Made by a program: the position numbers and the translations under genes. The notes under the pieces are model-generated. The model was not told where the DNA came from. It was given only the letters and a program-made list of their open reading frames with translations, and did no database searches. Of a stretch of 64,000 nt of DNA, positions 33,486 to 45,213 are shown piece after piece. Position 1 is the first letter of the stretch; each line of letters begins with the position of its first letter. The DNA is from Neofusicoccum parvum. Lineage: Eukaryota > Ascomycota > Dothideomycetes > Botryosphaeriales > Botryosphaeriaceae. The stretch lies in assembly GCA_020912385.1 (NCBI GenBank), contig CP087216.1, positions 186,001 through 250,000 of the forward strand. Reading direction: 5' to 3'.

Positions 33486-33873
33486 TAGTATTGTCGATCG
33501 CAAATTGTTCTTCGAGGTCAAGATGGTTTCATCACGATTCAACGATATTGGAATGCTCGATCCTGTTCATTCGTCCGAAGGGTGCAGTATGCGAGGTCAA
33601 AGTAAACCGTGTTGATAAACTTTTCCAGAACTCGTCAAGTTCTTCATGTGAAGGGGTTCCAGCAGATAAGTAACTTGTCTTCTCCCTTGCTTTCTAGATT
33701 CTACCTCTACTCAGCACTCTCGCAGTAAGTCCAGGCTGGATTTTTCCACCATCAATCTTCTTGCCGTGCCGTTCTATCTGTCAGTCTGCAAAAAGAAATT
33801 CTCCTTCGCTTCCCGACATTTCTGACACTCCTCATCTTCAGAGCATTCACAATACTCGGAGAAACTGAAGTTA
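33486..33873. other. Convergent intergenic region
   Basis: 388 bp between the unknown gene and the first BTB gene. AT-rich; no coding signal. Confidence 0.5.
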
Positions 33874-34410
33874 TTATTTAGGTAATGCGCGTGTTCCAAG
33901 GCGGGTCATTAACGGTAGGACGAATGACATTGGTAGCCGCTTTCGCATCTCTTTCTCGTTGTCGTCATCTTTAGAGGACTCCCAGTCGTCGCCATACAGG
34001 TCAATGAAGAGTTTGCAAAGCTTGGAGTTTTCCGGGAGATTGTCGAAAGCGCAAATAATGGTCTCAAAGCTTGGCAGCCACCGATTTCTTTTGTAGTTGT
34101 CGAATAGATCGAAAATGCATTGACGAAGCTCCGGAACGTCATAACGATCTGCGAAGATGTAGGCTTGGGCGAGTGTGTTTTCCGCCAAGGCCTTCGAGAT
34201 ATGGCCTGTGTATAACCAGTTCATTGCGATACCGAAGACGTCCGGATCGGCGTCGTTGAGCGTTACCGACTTCTTTTTGCCTTCCTTCCAATGGCCCGAG
34301 AACAAGGCACTGAAGTACGGAGACTGCCGTGAGAAGATTTCCTTGTGGACCGAAAAGACTTTCTTGTCAGGGCCTATTTTGAGAAAGACTATTGTCTGGT
34401 CTATGTCCAT
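33874..34410 (-). CDS. BTB/POZ-domain protein (copy 1)
   Basis: 178 aa, intronless as modelled. A BTB fold fills the first ~110 residues: VFLKIGPDKKVFSVHKEIF, then SPYFSALFSGHWKEG, then VFGIAMNWLYTGHI and AYIFADRYDVPELRQCIFD. The rest is a short helical tail. Fungal BTB-only proteins of this kind usually have unknown roles; some BTB proteins are Cullin-3 adaptors. It is a tandem, diverged relative of the next gene, in the same orientation. A GTAAGT donor at ~34457 upstream hints that an extra 5' exon may exist and that the N-terminus could differ by a few residues. Confidence 0.8.
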   Translation of the reverse strand: MDIDQTIVFLKIGPDKKVFSVHKEIFSRQSPYFSALFSGHWKEGKKKSVTLNDADPDVFGIAMNWLYTGHISKALAENTLAQAYIFADRYDVPELRQCIFDLFDNYKRNRWLPSFETIICAFDNLPENSKLCKLFIDLYGDDWESSKDDDNEKEMRKRLPMSFVLPLMTRLGTRALPK

Positions 34411-34966
34411 TTTGGAGCGTCAGTACATGCTCTAAAGCGTGGCGGGCGCTCGACTTACCTGAGTGAAGGTCGGGGGTAGCTTGGCGGCGTCATTATGACA
34501 ACGCGCCTCACCGGCTGGCAAGATGCTGAGTGTAAAAAGTGAGGCACTATCAGTGGGGGTCTCAGACTGGTGGTAGTAGGTTGGTGGGGTTGAAGGTAGG
34601 AGGATGATGTTTGAGGGCGGTACGAGGGCAAAGAAATACTCATGTGCCCGAACCACATAGCGTGCCTTCTGAATGAAGCCACGCTTTTCCAGAGCTGACC
34701 TTACTTAGCTAGAATAACGGCACATTCACAAAAACCTTATTTCCATATGAGCACGCGTTTGTTGCCAGATGCACGTGTCATTACAGGCTGTACGCTCAGC
34801 AGCCGAGTCAGGTGCACCTATCTATCCAGTTCAAGCTCGACCTTCTACAGACGGGCTCGATGGTTTAAGTCAATCTCGCAACACGCCATAAGAAACCCCA
34901 TCAATTCGAGATATCCCTTATCCAATGTCCCCGGACCGAGTGAGAGGAGACACCCTTGTTCTACGC
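34411..34966. other. Region between the two BTB genes
   Basis: 556 bp carrying the copy-1 promoter and leader and the copy-2 3' end. A canonical GTAAGT with a TACTGAC further on (minus strand, 34457-34420) may be a 5'-UTR intron of copy 1. Confidence 0.45.
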
Positions 34967-35548
34967 TTAAGTCTTGTCGGCCTGCTCCAGGTATTCAGAC
35001 AGGTAGTCCACCTCATCAGCATCAACAGAGCCGCGGCGTCCAAGGCGAATAATGAGAGGAACCAGGAAGCTCTTGGGCAGCTCCTGGAGCTCATCATACA
35101 CCACTTCGTTGTCAACGGACGGATTCCAGCGCTTGCCGTACAGGTCGAGCAGGAAGGTGATGAGCTTGGCGTCTCCGGGCAGATTGTCAAAGGCAAGAGC
35201 AACGGTTCCGTAGTCAGGAAGCTTGCCGCGCTTCCTCCACATGTACTTGCTATAGAGCTCACAGACGATGCTGTTGCGAAGCTCCGTGAAGTTGTAGCGT
35301 AGGGCGAATGTGTAACTCTTGACAAGAACGTCATCGGTCGCGTCGAAAAGGCGCCCGGTGTAGAGCCACTCCATGACGACCTCCTCGAAGGCTTCGGCGT
35401 CCACATCGGCAAGCTTGATGAGAGCTTCGTGGCCCTCCTCTGACAACGCTTCACAGCAGACAGACGATTGGTAGGTGAGGACCTCTTTGTGGACATGGAA
35501 GATGCGTCCCTTAGGGCCAATCTCGAGCGTAAAGAAGGACTGTTCCAT
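34967..35548 (-). CDS. BTB/POZ-domain protein (copy 2)
   Basis: 193 aa, intronless. BTB domain: FFTLEIGPKGRIFHVHKEVL, then FEEVVMEWLYTGRLFDATDD, then YTFALRYNFTELRNSIVCEL. The tail ends SVDADEVDYLSEYLEQADKT. It aligns along its length with copy 1 (LYTG, ALAFDNLPGDAKL versus ICAFDNLPENSKL, and LPKSFLVPLIIRLG versus LPMSFVLPLMTRLG), so the two are an old tandem duplication. Role unknown. The start is the first ATG after a GACTAAAC...AG that may be a 5'-UTR intron. Confidence 0.82.
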   Translation of the reverse strand: MEQSFFTLEIGPKGRIFHVHKEVLTYQSSVCCEALSEEGHEALIKLADVDAEAFEEVVMEWLYTGRLFDATDDVLVKSYTFALRYNFTELRNSIVCELYSKYMWRKRGKLPDYGTVALAFDNLPGDAKLITFLLDLYGKRWNPSVDNEVVYDELQELPKSFLVPLIIRLGRRGSVDADEVDYLSEYLEQADKT

Positions 35549-36928
35549 CTTGCTTCTGTGGGTTTAGTCAACGGCTTTCTCTCTTCGAACGGGGACAGCG
35601 AGGCTGTTGTCCTTACCCAAGGGCGGGTCTGGAGCTCTGTGGCGATGCCATCGTGGTCGCCGCCCGCCTCACAGGGTAGAGGCGGAACGAAGTGCTCAGC
35701 GAATGTCCAAGCAAGATTGGCGTCAATGGCGAGGTTGGTTGAAGGGTGGAGGTGGAAAGAAGATGGCGAGGTGGGCGACGAGGACGAAGAATATAGGGAC
35801 TGGCCCGCCGACCACGTGCGCGCGAGCGCCCCAGGCAGTCACCTTGAGCCCGTCTTGCTATGTTAAAGCGGTATTGCTGTAAGGGAAACAAGTCTACACC
35901 AATGTGGACGACTCTCAAACTATCTCGCTACGCCATCACTTTGGAGATTAGGACACCAAAACCATCCGGATTTTAACTACCTTTGAAAACCATACAACAT
36001 TTACCTTACGACCCACCACACCTCTTCACCACCAAAATAACTTTCGTATATTTACCCACATCGCTTGCGACTCTACCCTCACTCACAGAGACCATGATAC
36101 CGTGCAAGAGATAGGGCGAAATGGCCGCTACCCTGCTCTCAACTTCGACTCTGCCCTTTTTCGTGCCACGCCATTGCTTCCTTCTGTTACTCTGAAGGAG
36201 CCGTATCATATGCTTCTTAGCCACGTTTCACCATCTGGTGAAGTGGATTATGGGCGTATATTATCTGCCATTTGGGTGAAGAACGGGAGCATTGACAAAG
36301 AGACAGGAAAGAAAAGCATGATTGTGAAAGAGAATAGACTCGCATTGCCAAGAATACACATGCAAAAGGAGAACACGTGCGAAACACCCAGACACCCGAG
36401 AAGCAAGCACCACAAAATAAACATATTCACTGTTTTCAATTCCGAAATGCTATAGCTCTATCGTGAGAGAAGAAAGATGCACGAAGTGGAAATCCGCAAA
36501 TTTCCATGGGTCGCTGCAGAAAGATGAAACCCTTTCCCGAAAATCAAGAGAAAAAAGAGCAAAGGAAATGATTAAGACGCCACCCGCTGCTGACCGTGCC
36601 GCCCTGGTGAACTCCGTTCGCTGATGCAAAATAAATAACTGCAAACTCATGAAGAAGCAACAAAGCAGAAAGTGCTCAACAATCACGAACGCCCTGTCGC
36701 GTCATGACCTTCCATCAAGCAATAAGAAACAATGTATGCTCTTTCGAAGAGGCACCCTTTTGTGAACCAGGTGAGGAATGACCAGCATCGCGAACGAGAG
36801 TGGAAATCATTGTCGCAGCATTAATCATGGAAGCTTCACGAGGAAGCCTTGGCCGGAGTCAACCAACCCGTCAAACAAAATGGGTTCGGTTCGGAGCTCT
36901 GGTCTTCGGCGATTATTGCTGCAGCCGT
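35549..36928. other. Intergenic, BTB copy 2 upstream / SOG2 3' region
   Basis: 1.4 kb. The first ~300 bp are the promoter side of BTB copy 2; the remainder is AT-rich 3' flank of SOG2. Small open frames have no supporting features. Confidence 0.5.
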
Positions 36929-39900
36929 CTAAATGCGTCGCTGTGTCTGCTGCAGGAGGCGGTCGGCCCTTTCAAAGACATTGCCAGCAAAGCGACCCGT
37001 CATGGGTGGGTCAATAGGCGTTGACGTCGGCGGATGTCCAGGCGTGCTTGGGATCGTGGCCTGTGCCGCTGCGCCAAGAGCAGCGCTCAGAGGGGTAGCG
37101 GGTACAGGTGTGACGAGTCCCATAGCTGTAGAAGAAGTGGCGCTATGAGAATAGTTGGCGTTGATTGGGATAGCAGTGTTGATTGGGCCAGGTATCGAAG
37201 ACGTGCTGAGACCGCTGAGACCGTGGCCGAGGTGCCGACTGTCGGACGAACGCATTGAGAGCGTCGATTGAGGTGGGAACATCGCAGAAGTATCATTGCG
37301 CACGGCAAGGTGGCTCCATGGCGAGGCGGTGATCGCACCGCCCGCCTCTTTGACGGCCTTCTGGACGGGCTTCATGACCTGCTTGATGTCTTCGGGCAGC
37401 TGGCCCATCTGTCCGAGCTCCTTGACCGCCACAGCCAGGTCACTCCAAGCTTTGACCCAAGCTGTGCAGAGCTCCCAAAAACGCTGTGAGTTTCGGAACT
37501 CTGCATCCCTTAGCTTGATCGTCTTGAGGACCTCGTTCAGTGACATTGCTGCCTGATGCGCTTCTGTGGATCGCTCCAAGACTCTCATCCATCTGGGATA
37601 TGCCATGCGACCACGCTCACCGTCTTCTCGGGATGCGATGCAAGCTTGCTCGAATCTCTCGTGGCACACCGGTAGGTTCTGCAAAGTGAATGCACACGCA
37701 TTCCTCAGCTTCTGCCAGATGCGTTCGAATATTTGCTCTTCATCTGCATCCTCCATGCTTCTCATGGTATTGGTGCGCGACATCGAGACAGAGCCCAACG
37801 TGACGAATGACTCGCCTGAGCGAGGCGTAGCGGCCGATGTGATACTCGTCAATGTGTTGGTGCGGCTGTTGGGGTGCATCGGCGGTGTAAGACCATAGAC
37901 TCCGTTCGTGTTGCCGTTGGTTTCGAAGCTCATTCCTTGCGTTACCGCCAGGCGCTGATCCGGCGGATTTGGCATTGTCTGAGTTGGCGTAGTGGATGAC
38001 CGAGCATAACGCGAATCAGTCTTGGTGGGTTCAGCAAACTCCACGCCGAGCACTTCGCACGCATTGCGCGCCTCCACCGCACCCATGTACTGCGCATTGA
38101 TCTGCGCCCGCCAGGCGCTTCGGACGCCAGGATCATGGATTGCTCTTCCAACCTCCTCTTCCGAGTCATGCATCTGTGTTTCGAGATCGATAAGCAGGTC
38201 CATGCAGGCTTCGCTCTCGTCCAGCAGTTTACTGAACAGATAATCGGCTTCGTCTTCCTGGTCTTCGGTCAATGCGTCATAGCGGTTGACCAACTCTGAA
38301 AGAGCATAGGCGCTTGCTCGCGTTTTCTGGAATTGGGTCATGAGTGCATGCTGGCTTGGCAGGTTGACACGTCGCAATAACCTTTCGGTGGGGGTCAGGA
38401 AGTCCAGGGCAGACTCAGCGGTCAGCCGGCAAGCTTGGACAGCATCGTCGTAGTCGCTGGACCATGGCTTGTGCTCCACAAGATCTGATAATGGACGGAT
38501 AGAGCCCATTCTAGATCGTGGTTGATCGCCGTTTGCCGAAGAGCCAGGGAACCCATTGCCTGGGAAATCAGAGAGAGCTGAGCCGTGACTGAAACCGCGA
38601 GCATGGGCCGAGCCATTGGCCCGCCCTTCATTCACCGGCGCAAGGTCCGTTGTCGCCTTGCGCGTGACCATTCCCATCCTTTTTGCACGCATGCTCGCTG
38701 CTCCGGCGCCTTCGCTGTGGCTGCGGTTGCGCTCATTGCCATTTATGGTGAGAGGGCCCATGGCCGGTCGGCGCATGCTCGCGTTCTGCTGCGACTGAAC
38801 CCGATAGTGGGAACGGGCCGGGATTGGGGGAGCTGGAGCATTGTTGGGCGATTCGGGCTTTGGTTTTAGGTCTCCAAAAGCATCCATGCTGCTGATGCTT
38901 GGTTTGACCGGGAATCGGCCACCGCCTCCACCACCTCCTTTGCCACGAGTTGGACGGGGGGTCTCAACATTGCTCTCACTGAACACGGTGTTAATTGACG
39001 TCGGCGAAACAGAAGGGATGGATGCTGGTTCTACCTCGAGTCTCCCTCAGACTCAACCTTGAGTCGCTCGCGCGTGGCGACCTGGCGGAGATATCTTTTG
39101 ACCTGGGTAGTGATAAGGGCATCACGCTCGTTATCCCCCGACGGCGCCGGGGCCTTGTCCTTGATACTGCAGATCTCCGGCGGAGGGAATACCACGGGGT
39201 TGCCATCCAGCTTTAGCATGTGCAAGCTGCTGATATCACCAATGCACACAGGAAGTCGCTCGATCCTGTTCCGCTGGATGGCGAGCACCTTGAGCGACGT
39301 GAGATTCGAGATCTCCTCCGGTATCTCCCTGATTTTGTTTTTGCTGACATCGAGAATCTCCAAAGTCGGCAGTTGTAGAATCTACCCTGCCATTCAGTAA
39401 TTGTCCGTGTGTCCTTTGTCGGGGTCCACGCACCGCAGGGGGGAACTCGCGCAAGGCGTTGTAGCGCACATTCAGGTATCGCAGGCGCACACATTCTGAC
39501 ATGCGCAGGGGCAAGGTGTTGAACGAGTTGTGCGATAGCGCGAGCCTGCGACACAGCGTTAGTCAAAACAGCTCTGCAGCGGGGGTATCACGGCGGAGGC
39601 GCCCCCGGGCACAGAGGGAGAAGTGCGCGGCGACAGCATGGCTGTGTGCATGCAGCAGCAGGACTCGCAGGTCTGCACGGGAGCAGCACACAGGGACGGC
39701 CCTATGGCCACCCGTCGCGTGCGCTCTAACGGTCGGCTTCTCCCCAGGCTAGGCTCCTGGCGCGGCAGCTGAGGCGGGGCGGGCATGGACGCACCTCTCG
39801 ATGTCGGCCTTGATGATGTCGATGACCTCCTCGGGCAGGCGGCGGAGGGCATGGTGGCCCAGGTCAATGGTGATGCCGGGCTGGGCGAGGTCCTTAACGA

Positions 39901-40006
39901 CGTCGGGCTCGGTGCGGCGCGTGGTGTCCTCGCGGGCCTGCTCGATGGTCTTCCGGACGAGCGCGACCACCTCGTCGTCCGAGAGGGGAGGGCGATCTTC
40001 GCTCAT
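36929..40006 (-). CDS. SOG2: RAM-network leucine-rich-repeat protein Sog2
   Basis: 906 aa from exons 40006-39795, 39545-39434, 39381-39035 and 38978-36929. The N-terminal part (~40-180) has leucine-rich repeats: TIDLGHHALRRLPEEVIDI, LALSHNSFNTLPLRM, LRYLNVRYNALREFP, LEILDVSKNKIREIPEEI and LKVLAIQRNRIERLP. A Ser/Pro-rich linker and a long helical Sog2 domain follow (SALDFLTPTERLLRRVNLPS; ERIWQKLRNACAFTLQNLP). In yeast Sog2 works with Kic1, Hym1, Tao3, Mob2 and Cbk1 (RAM/MOR pathway) in polarity and cell separation; the fungal role is inferred to be similar. All exon phases agree and branch sites are good. A possible upstream coding exon (40428-40239) would add ~70 residues in frame. Confidence 0.9.
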
Positions 40007-40939
40007 TGTGGTGGCATATTCGGGCCCTGCGGTCGTAATCAAGCCATTCTCCCAAGGTCATGATGCGATAGCATGGTGGGTGAGGTGTGCTGCAGGTACA
40101 GGGCTAGGCGCCGGTCGGCGATCCGTCACTCGAGCGGCAAGGGGCCGAGGGGGCCCCCCGGGTGCACAAAGCAGAGAGCTCCACGACACAACACCCGCTG
40201 CCGCCCAATGGGCGCCGCCGCGCCAGGAAACAACTCACCTGTGCCAGTAACTTCCTTGCACGCGTCGCGGAACATCTCGAGAAAAGTCTGCCGTCGCGTT
40301 TCGCCCGTCACCCCGACGCGCTCTGGTGTCGCCTCGTGCTCGGGCTTGTGTTTGTGCTCGCGCCTGCAGTGCGTCATGTTGTCGTCGAGCGCGTTGAGCT
40401 CGCGCACCCGGTCGCGCACACTCGGCATGACGGATAACGGCGCAAAGGAATCGGGCTTGAAGCTTAGCCCGCTGTTCCTTGGGTGTCGGGCGGGATGGCG
40501 ATAGCGAGGGCCTTAGCCTTGCCGGGCCGCTGCTCCGGTGCCTGGTTGTCGACGCCAGCGAGGTGGGCGTTGGTGGATACTGCAGAGGCAAAGCACATGT
40601 ATCAGCGCCGGTACCTATCTGGAGCGCGGCTTCACCCGCAATCAACTGCCACGTCACACGTGATATCACAAGCCCGCTGGCTCCTTGTCTTCTGTCGTTC
40701 TACATTGCTTTTCTTCACGAAGAGTCGGTCCTTCAATCCGCACCAGCGCAGCCTTCCGCAAAGAGCGCCTCGTTTCTATGTTCGCCAGTGACCTCCCGCA
40801 AACTTTCGTGCAGCTTCTCTGCTCGCTCCAACAAGCTCTGCCTGCGCATTTGCTCTCGCCCAGCAGTTCCTGGCCTCACCTGGTAATCATCATCTCGCAC
40901 AGCTTCCCATTATATCAACCCCCGCGTCACTGCCGCACC
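40007..40939. other. Divergent region SOG2 / unknown gene, with a possible extra SOG2 exon
   Basis: 933 bp between divergent starts. On the minus strand an ATG at 40428 opens 63 codons (MPSVRDRVRELNALDDNMTH...) ending at GTGAGT at 40238. A CGCAG acceptor at 40027 would join it in frame to SOG2. It may be coding or a 5' leader exon. Confidence 0.4.
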
Positions 40940-41688
40940 ATGAGCCGCCTGTACAGCTACATTTTCGGCAATCGCCATCAGCACGACGTCGAGATGAAGC
41001 TACAGCTCTTGGAAAAGAAGCTCGAAGACGCCGAGATGGTGGGCAGATACCGTGATGCCAAGATTGCCGCCCTCGTGGACCGAATTGAGGGCCTGGAGTC
41101 CGAGTTCAGAAGACAGAAGACGACCCTGCTCCAGCAAACGACGGCTCTGGAGGAGCAGCTTGTTCACGCTCGCCAGACGCGCTCCAACTCAATCGTCCAG
41201 CCTCTGCAGCCAATCACCGATACCTCGGAACCAAAGCCAGCCGTGCCATCTGCCGACGTTTTTCTTGTCGACCCTGAAACGGCACAGCCGCTGACAGCTT
41301 TGAAAATCGCCGAATGCGTCGCGCCGGGTAGGCGTGAACATATTACGGAGATTTCGACAACGCACCTGGACGAGCCTTTTTTGAAGAACAAGCTGAGAGC
41401 GCTGCTCGAAGCCTACGGCCGGTCAGTTCCGCCCGACGCATCAATCTATCGCTGCGACACAATGAGCCGCATCAGTGGCTCGGAAGAACTCGGCATCAGC
41501 GCCAAAGACATGTATCAGAGCAACGAAAAGGGGCAGATTGCTTATTGTTTATGCAACGACAATCTCCGGCCAGGTATGATGGTTCCCAATCACAACAGCT
41601 CCCGCTAACTTGCCCCCAAGATGCTGCCGCGAATCTCCGCACGCTCCTTGGTACTCTCACCATCAAGGATCCGGAGAAGACGGGTTGA
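40940..41688 (+). CDS. Unknown protein with N-terminal coiled coil
   Basis: 233 aa from exons 40940-41573 and 41621-41688. It begins MSRLYSYIFGNRHQHDVEMK. A likely coiled coil covers ~18-75 (EMKLQLLEKKLEDAEMVGRY; IAALVDRIEGLESEFRRQKT). A compact region then has FLVDPETAQPLTALKIAECV and FLKNKLRALLEAYGRSV. The 47-nt intron (GCTAAC branch) avoids an early stop and gives the ending RTLLGTLTIKDPEKTG. No family recognised; no signal peptide or membrane helix. The frame and splice site are convincing, the function is open. Confidence 0.7.
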
Positions 41689-42594
41689 GTGATTTTTTTT
41701 TATAACGAAACATCAACGGAAAGGAATAAGACAGAGGCAAACAGCCGACCATTTACGAACAACTTTATGAACTGGAATGCAGGGGAAGAGAGGACAAATG
41801 ACCTACGAGGAGCCACGATTACAGATTGTTTTGATGCTTGCTAGACAATCGATACCCATTGTGCAGACCCAAACTATGCCAGAAATGACGTTTGATGCGG
41901 GGAAAAGAGAAGATTGAAGAGTTCAAGGGCATGGTGACTTTGGTTCGTGGCGAGGTGTCGTACACTTTGTGTTCTTGGAGACCATGGACGAAGTTTGCTC
42001 CGGAAGAGTAGGGGAGACGTTGGTTGAAGTCGCAGGTGTCGAATCCAGGAGCAAGACTCAAGTGAAGTTGCAGAACCACAGTGGTGCTAACGCGAAGTAG
42101 TAAGGAGAGGTACCGTCTTGACGTACAATGCGTTCTCTCCACTTCCTCGGAGTTGCGCGGGCACTGACTCCACAAGCTCAAGATGCACAGGGAATAAACG
42201 CTGTGCCCTGCAGTAGAACATTCGATAGCTACCGGAGCTCTAGAGAGTTTCGGGCACCGATTGAACGGGTATACGGATCGGCTAATATTGAAGCTGTCCG
42301 CCGAGCACGAGTAACGTTGCCTGCGACCAGCTTGTCAGGACAGCGACCGTGCCAAAGCTAGATATGACATGCTTAAACAGGACTCGTGTGCAACGGCTTT
42401 CGGCAAGCGAGCTGCAGCCGACAAATGGACCTTAATTTCTTGCAGACATGCCGTCGGCGCGGCTCGTGGCTAAGTTGTGGAGCGCTGCAAAAGGAAGGAG
42501 TAATCCCGTACGTTCCGCCTCCCGGTGTCTCGGCTCGCTCCACTCGACAACATCCCACCAACAACACCTCGCTTGACCTCAACTACCGCACAGC
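41689..42594. other. Intergenic, RUS gene upstream region
   Basis: 906 bp between tandem genes. It contains a T-rich run just after the previous stop and otherwise no recognised site. Confidence 0.5.
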
Positions 42595-45213
42595 ATGGAG
42601 TCCCGCCCCCCGCAGCTCGAAATCGCCGAATACGACGATGCTGGAAACGTAACCGCGACCTACGTCGAGACCGGCCCACGCATTGATGTTCTCGTAAGCA
42701 CGGCACCGAGCAGTCTCACCCTCACCGCAAAAACATCGCGATCACGATCCAGCCTCACGCCAAGCTAACCGCTCTTTGACAGCTGCCCGAGGAGCGCAAA
42801 TCGCTCTTGCTCCAGGCTCTCGACGTCTTCCTGCCCGCCGGTTACCCGCAGAGTGTGACCGAAGACTACCTGCCGTGCGTCTTACTTCTCATCTAAACAC
42901 CTGGCCGTTCGCGCAACGACTTCCCTTTTTAGTAATCGCTCCACCGTTCAAACGCTGACATTCTTTCTGCTCGAGCAGATATCAGATTTATGTTTGTGTC
43001 CCTAATAGAGCCTATTTCCCTTTCTCGACGTCACTTGCTCCAATTAGGTCCTACTATTCGGTCCGCGGTTTGCTGAAAAGACGTCATTCCACTGCAGGAC
43101 TCTCTCCAAGCCTTTTCCAGCTCAATTGCAGGGCTGCTTTCATCTCGGGCCGTCCTCGAAGGTAGATCGCCAACGCAGCAACAATTTCCCTTCCCCACAT
43201 ATGCAACTCTGGCGATCACGATCGCGATCACTCAACCAGGTTGCGGCGATCTGCGCCATTAGTAGCCTCACTCTTCTACACGCATCCCATCATCGCCTCA
43301 TCTTGGCATGACTCCGCCCCCACTCAGACTCATCTCATCGCCTCCTTAACCACACGCTCGGTAACTGACAACATGCATTTGCGTAGGTGTCGGCGTCGGC
43401 GACGCGAGCGCCTCGCCTACTGCGGCTCTGCTCCTTTCGGTGCTTCAGGAATCGACCGGGCGCATCGCGACGATTCTCTTCGCGGCAAGACTCGGAACCA
43501 GCTTGGAGCCTGAATGCAAAGCTTGGCGGCTAGCCGCCGATTTCTTCAACGATGCGGCTATGCTGCTGGATTGTGTATCGCCAGCTTTGCCACGCGTACC
43601 CCGGGTCATGGTTCTGAGCTTCAGCAGCGTTCTGCGTGCATTGTGTGGCGTCGCTGCAGGCTCCAGCAAGGCGAGTTTAAGTGCACACTTTGCTCGTATG
43701 CAGAATCTCGGGGAGTTAAACGCGGTGAGTTGTCTTCCCATTTACTCGCGGATAAGCCCACCAAATTCCAAATACGTACCCGCACGGTGGTTTTGTCTGT
43801 TTCTGTGACCGGGATCGGCAGTTCTGTTCTCATTTAATAGCCCTGAAACGCATCCGGGGAAGCTTTACGAGGAAGGCTAGCCCGGCACTTGTTAGATCCC
43901 GCCTGGATCCGTTTCACGTCTCCCACTTGTGCCATTCCGTCACTATCCGAACTCTGAACTGGCTCACTGACGGACCGTGTCGTCTAGAAAGATTCCTCGC
44001 AGGAGACGATCATCTCTCTCATGGGAATGCTGGTAAGTAATGCCTGACACTTCGAGACACACCGTCCATCGTCTCCCGCCCAGCACAGCGGGAACGGTAA
44101 GCAAGATCGCCGGTCTCTGCGCTGGTGCTGACAGACTTGTCACGTCTCTGCAGCACCCCCTCCCAAGGGCGGTTGACTAGCATCTCGCTTGCTGTTGCAT
44201 CTTGACAATGGCGTGCGAATCCATCATTCCCTCCCAAACCCTGCACGGTCAGCTGATGGGATTGTGGAAACACGGAGTTTCGAGAAGCGCAAGTGCTGAC
44301 TCTTAGTGATACTCATAAGGCTGGTAGCGTCGTCGTGTCATGGGTCTCATCCCCGCTAGCGACATGGGTGTCGATGCTGCTACTGCTGACAATTCACCTG
44401 GGAACCAACTACGCTGCCGTGCGAGCTGTCAGCATGCGCTCACTGAACCGGCAGCGAGCCAACATCGTTATGGCACACCTTCTGGCCTACGACAAGGTCC
44501 TCACGCCGCAACAAGTGTCGCAGAAGGAGCGTATATTTGAGCTCCGGGACGGGGCGCTGCGCTGGGCGGACGATCAAGTCATTGGGCGTTGCAGAATCGG
44601 GGTCCGCCTGGCGGACGTTGTGGCAAGGCTGCCAGGCGCGGAGGCCGGGGGCCCAAGTGCAGCGCGGACGACTGGAGCAGTGGTGCGCGATGGTGCCACG
44701 GCCAAGGAGATGTCGCTGTCGACGCTACTTAAGGTTTTTGAGCACGAGTCGTATGTGCTTTGGTTCGACTCCGCCAGGTCCGAGGCGCTCATCGTCCTCA
44801 AGCAGAGTTGTGAGCCCGCTGCCCAGCTTCAGGCTTGGACTCAGGCGCTGCTGCTCGCGTCCCGGGCTGGAGCAGTGGCCGCCGGGGGCCGCCGGGGAGT
44901 GACGGCGACTCAGACGTCGGCGCCACAGTCAGCGGCGTCCCAGCAGGGTCTGAGACAGGCCGTCCGAGCTGCAGAACAACACGACGGGGGCGGGGTCAGT
45001 GCGGGCGACAGCAGCCGCGACAAGCTCGCTGATGTTGAGTCGGAGCTGCGGCTGACGCTAGAGCAAACGCGCCAGATGTTCGGCGCTGGCAGCGGCGGCG
45101 CAGCTCTCAGGCGGCTGGAGGCGGCGGGCTGGGACCTGAGCATTGCAGCTCTCGAGACCCACTCGGGCACACGCGCGGGCGTGCGGACATCTCTGTGGCC
45201 AGAAAAGCAGTGA
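42595..45213 (+). CDS. RUS-family (DUF647, root UV-B sensitive) protein
   Basis: 514 aa from seven exons: 42595-42693, 42783-42874, 42979-42991, 43098-43161, 43387-43724, 43988-44032 and 44320-45213. The N-terminus runs into the DUF647 core: FLPAGYPQSVTEDYLPYQIY, DSLQAFSSSIAGLLSSRAVL, GVGVGDASASPTAALLLSVL, GRIATILFAARLGTSLEPEC, WRLAADFFNDAAMLLD, then hydrophobic WVSMLLLLTIHLGTNYAAVR. Plant RUS1/RUS2 act in early-seedling UV-B/vitamin-B6 signalling in plastids; the fungal role is unknown. The C-terminal ~250 residues are Ala/Gln-rich and more variable. The third exon is just 13 nt and uses a GTTTGT donor; it is needed for the conserved YLPYQIYDSLQAF. All phases match. Confidence 0.87.
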
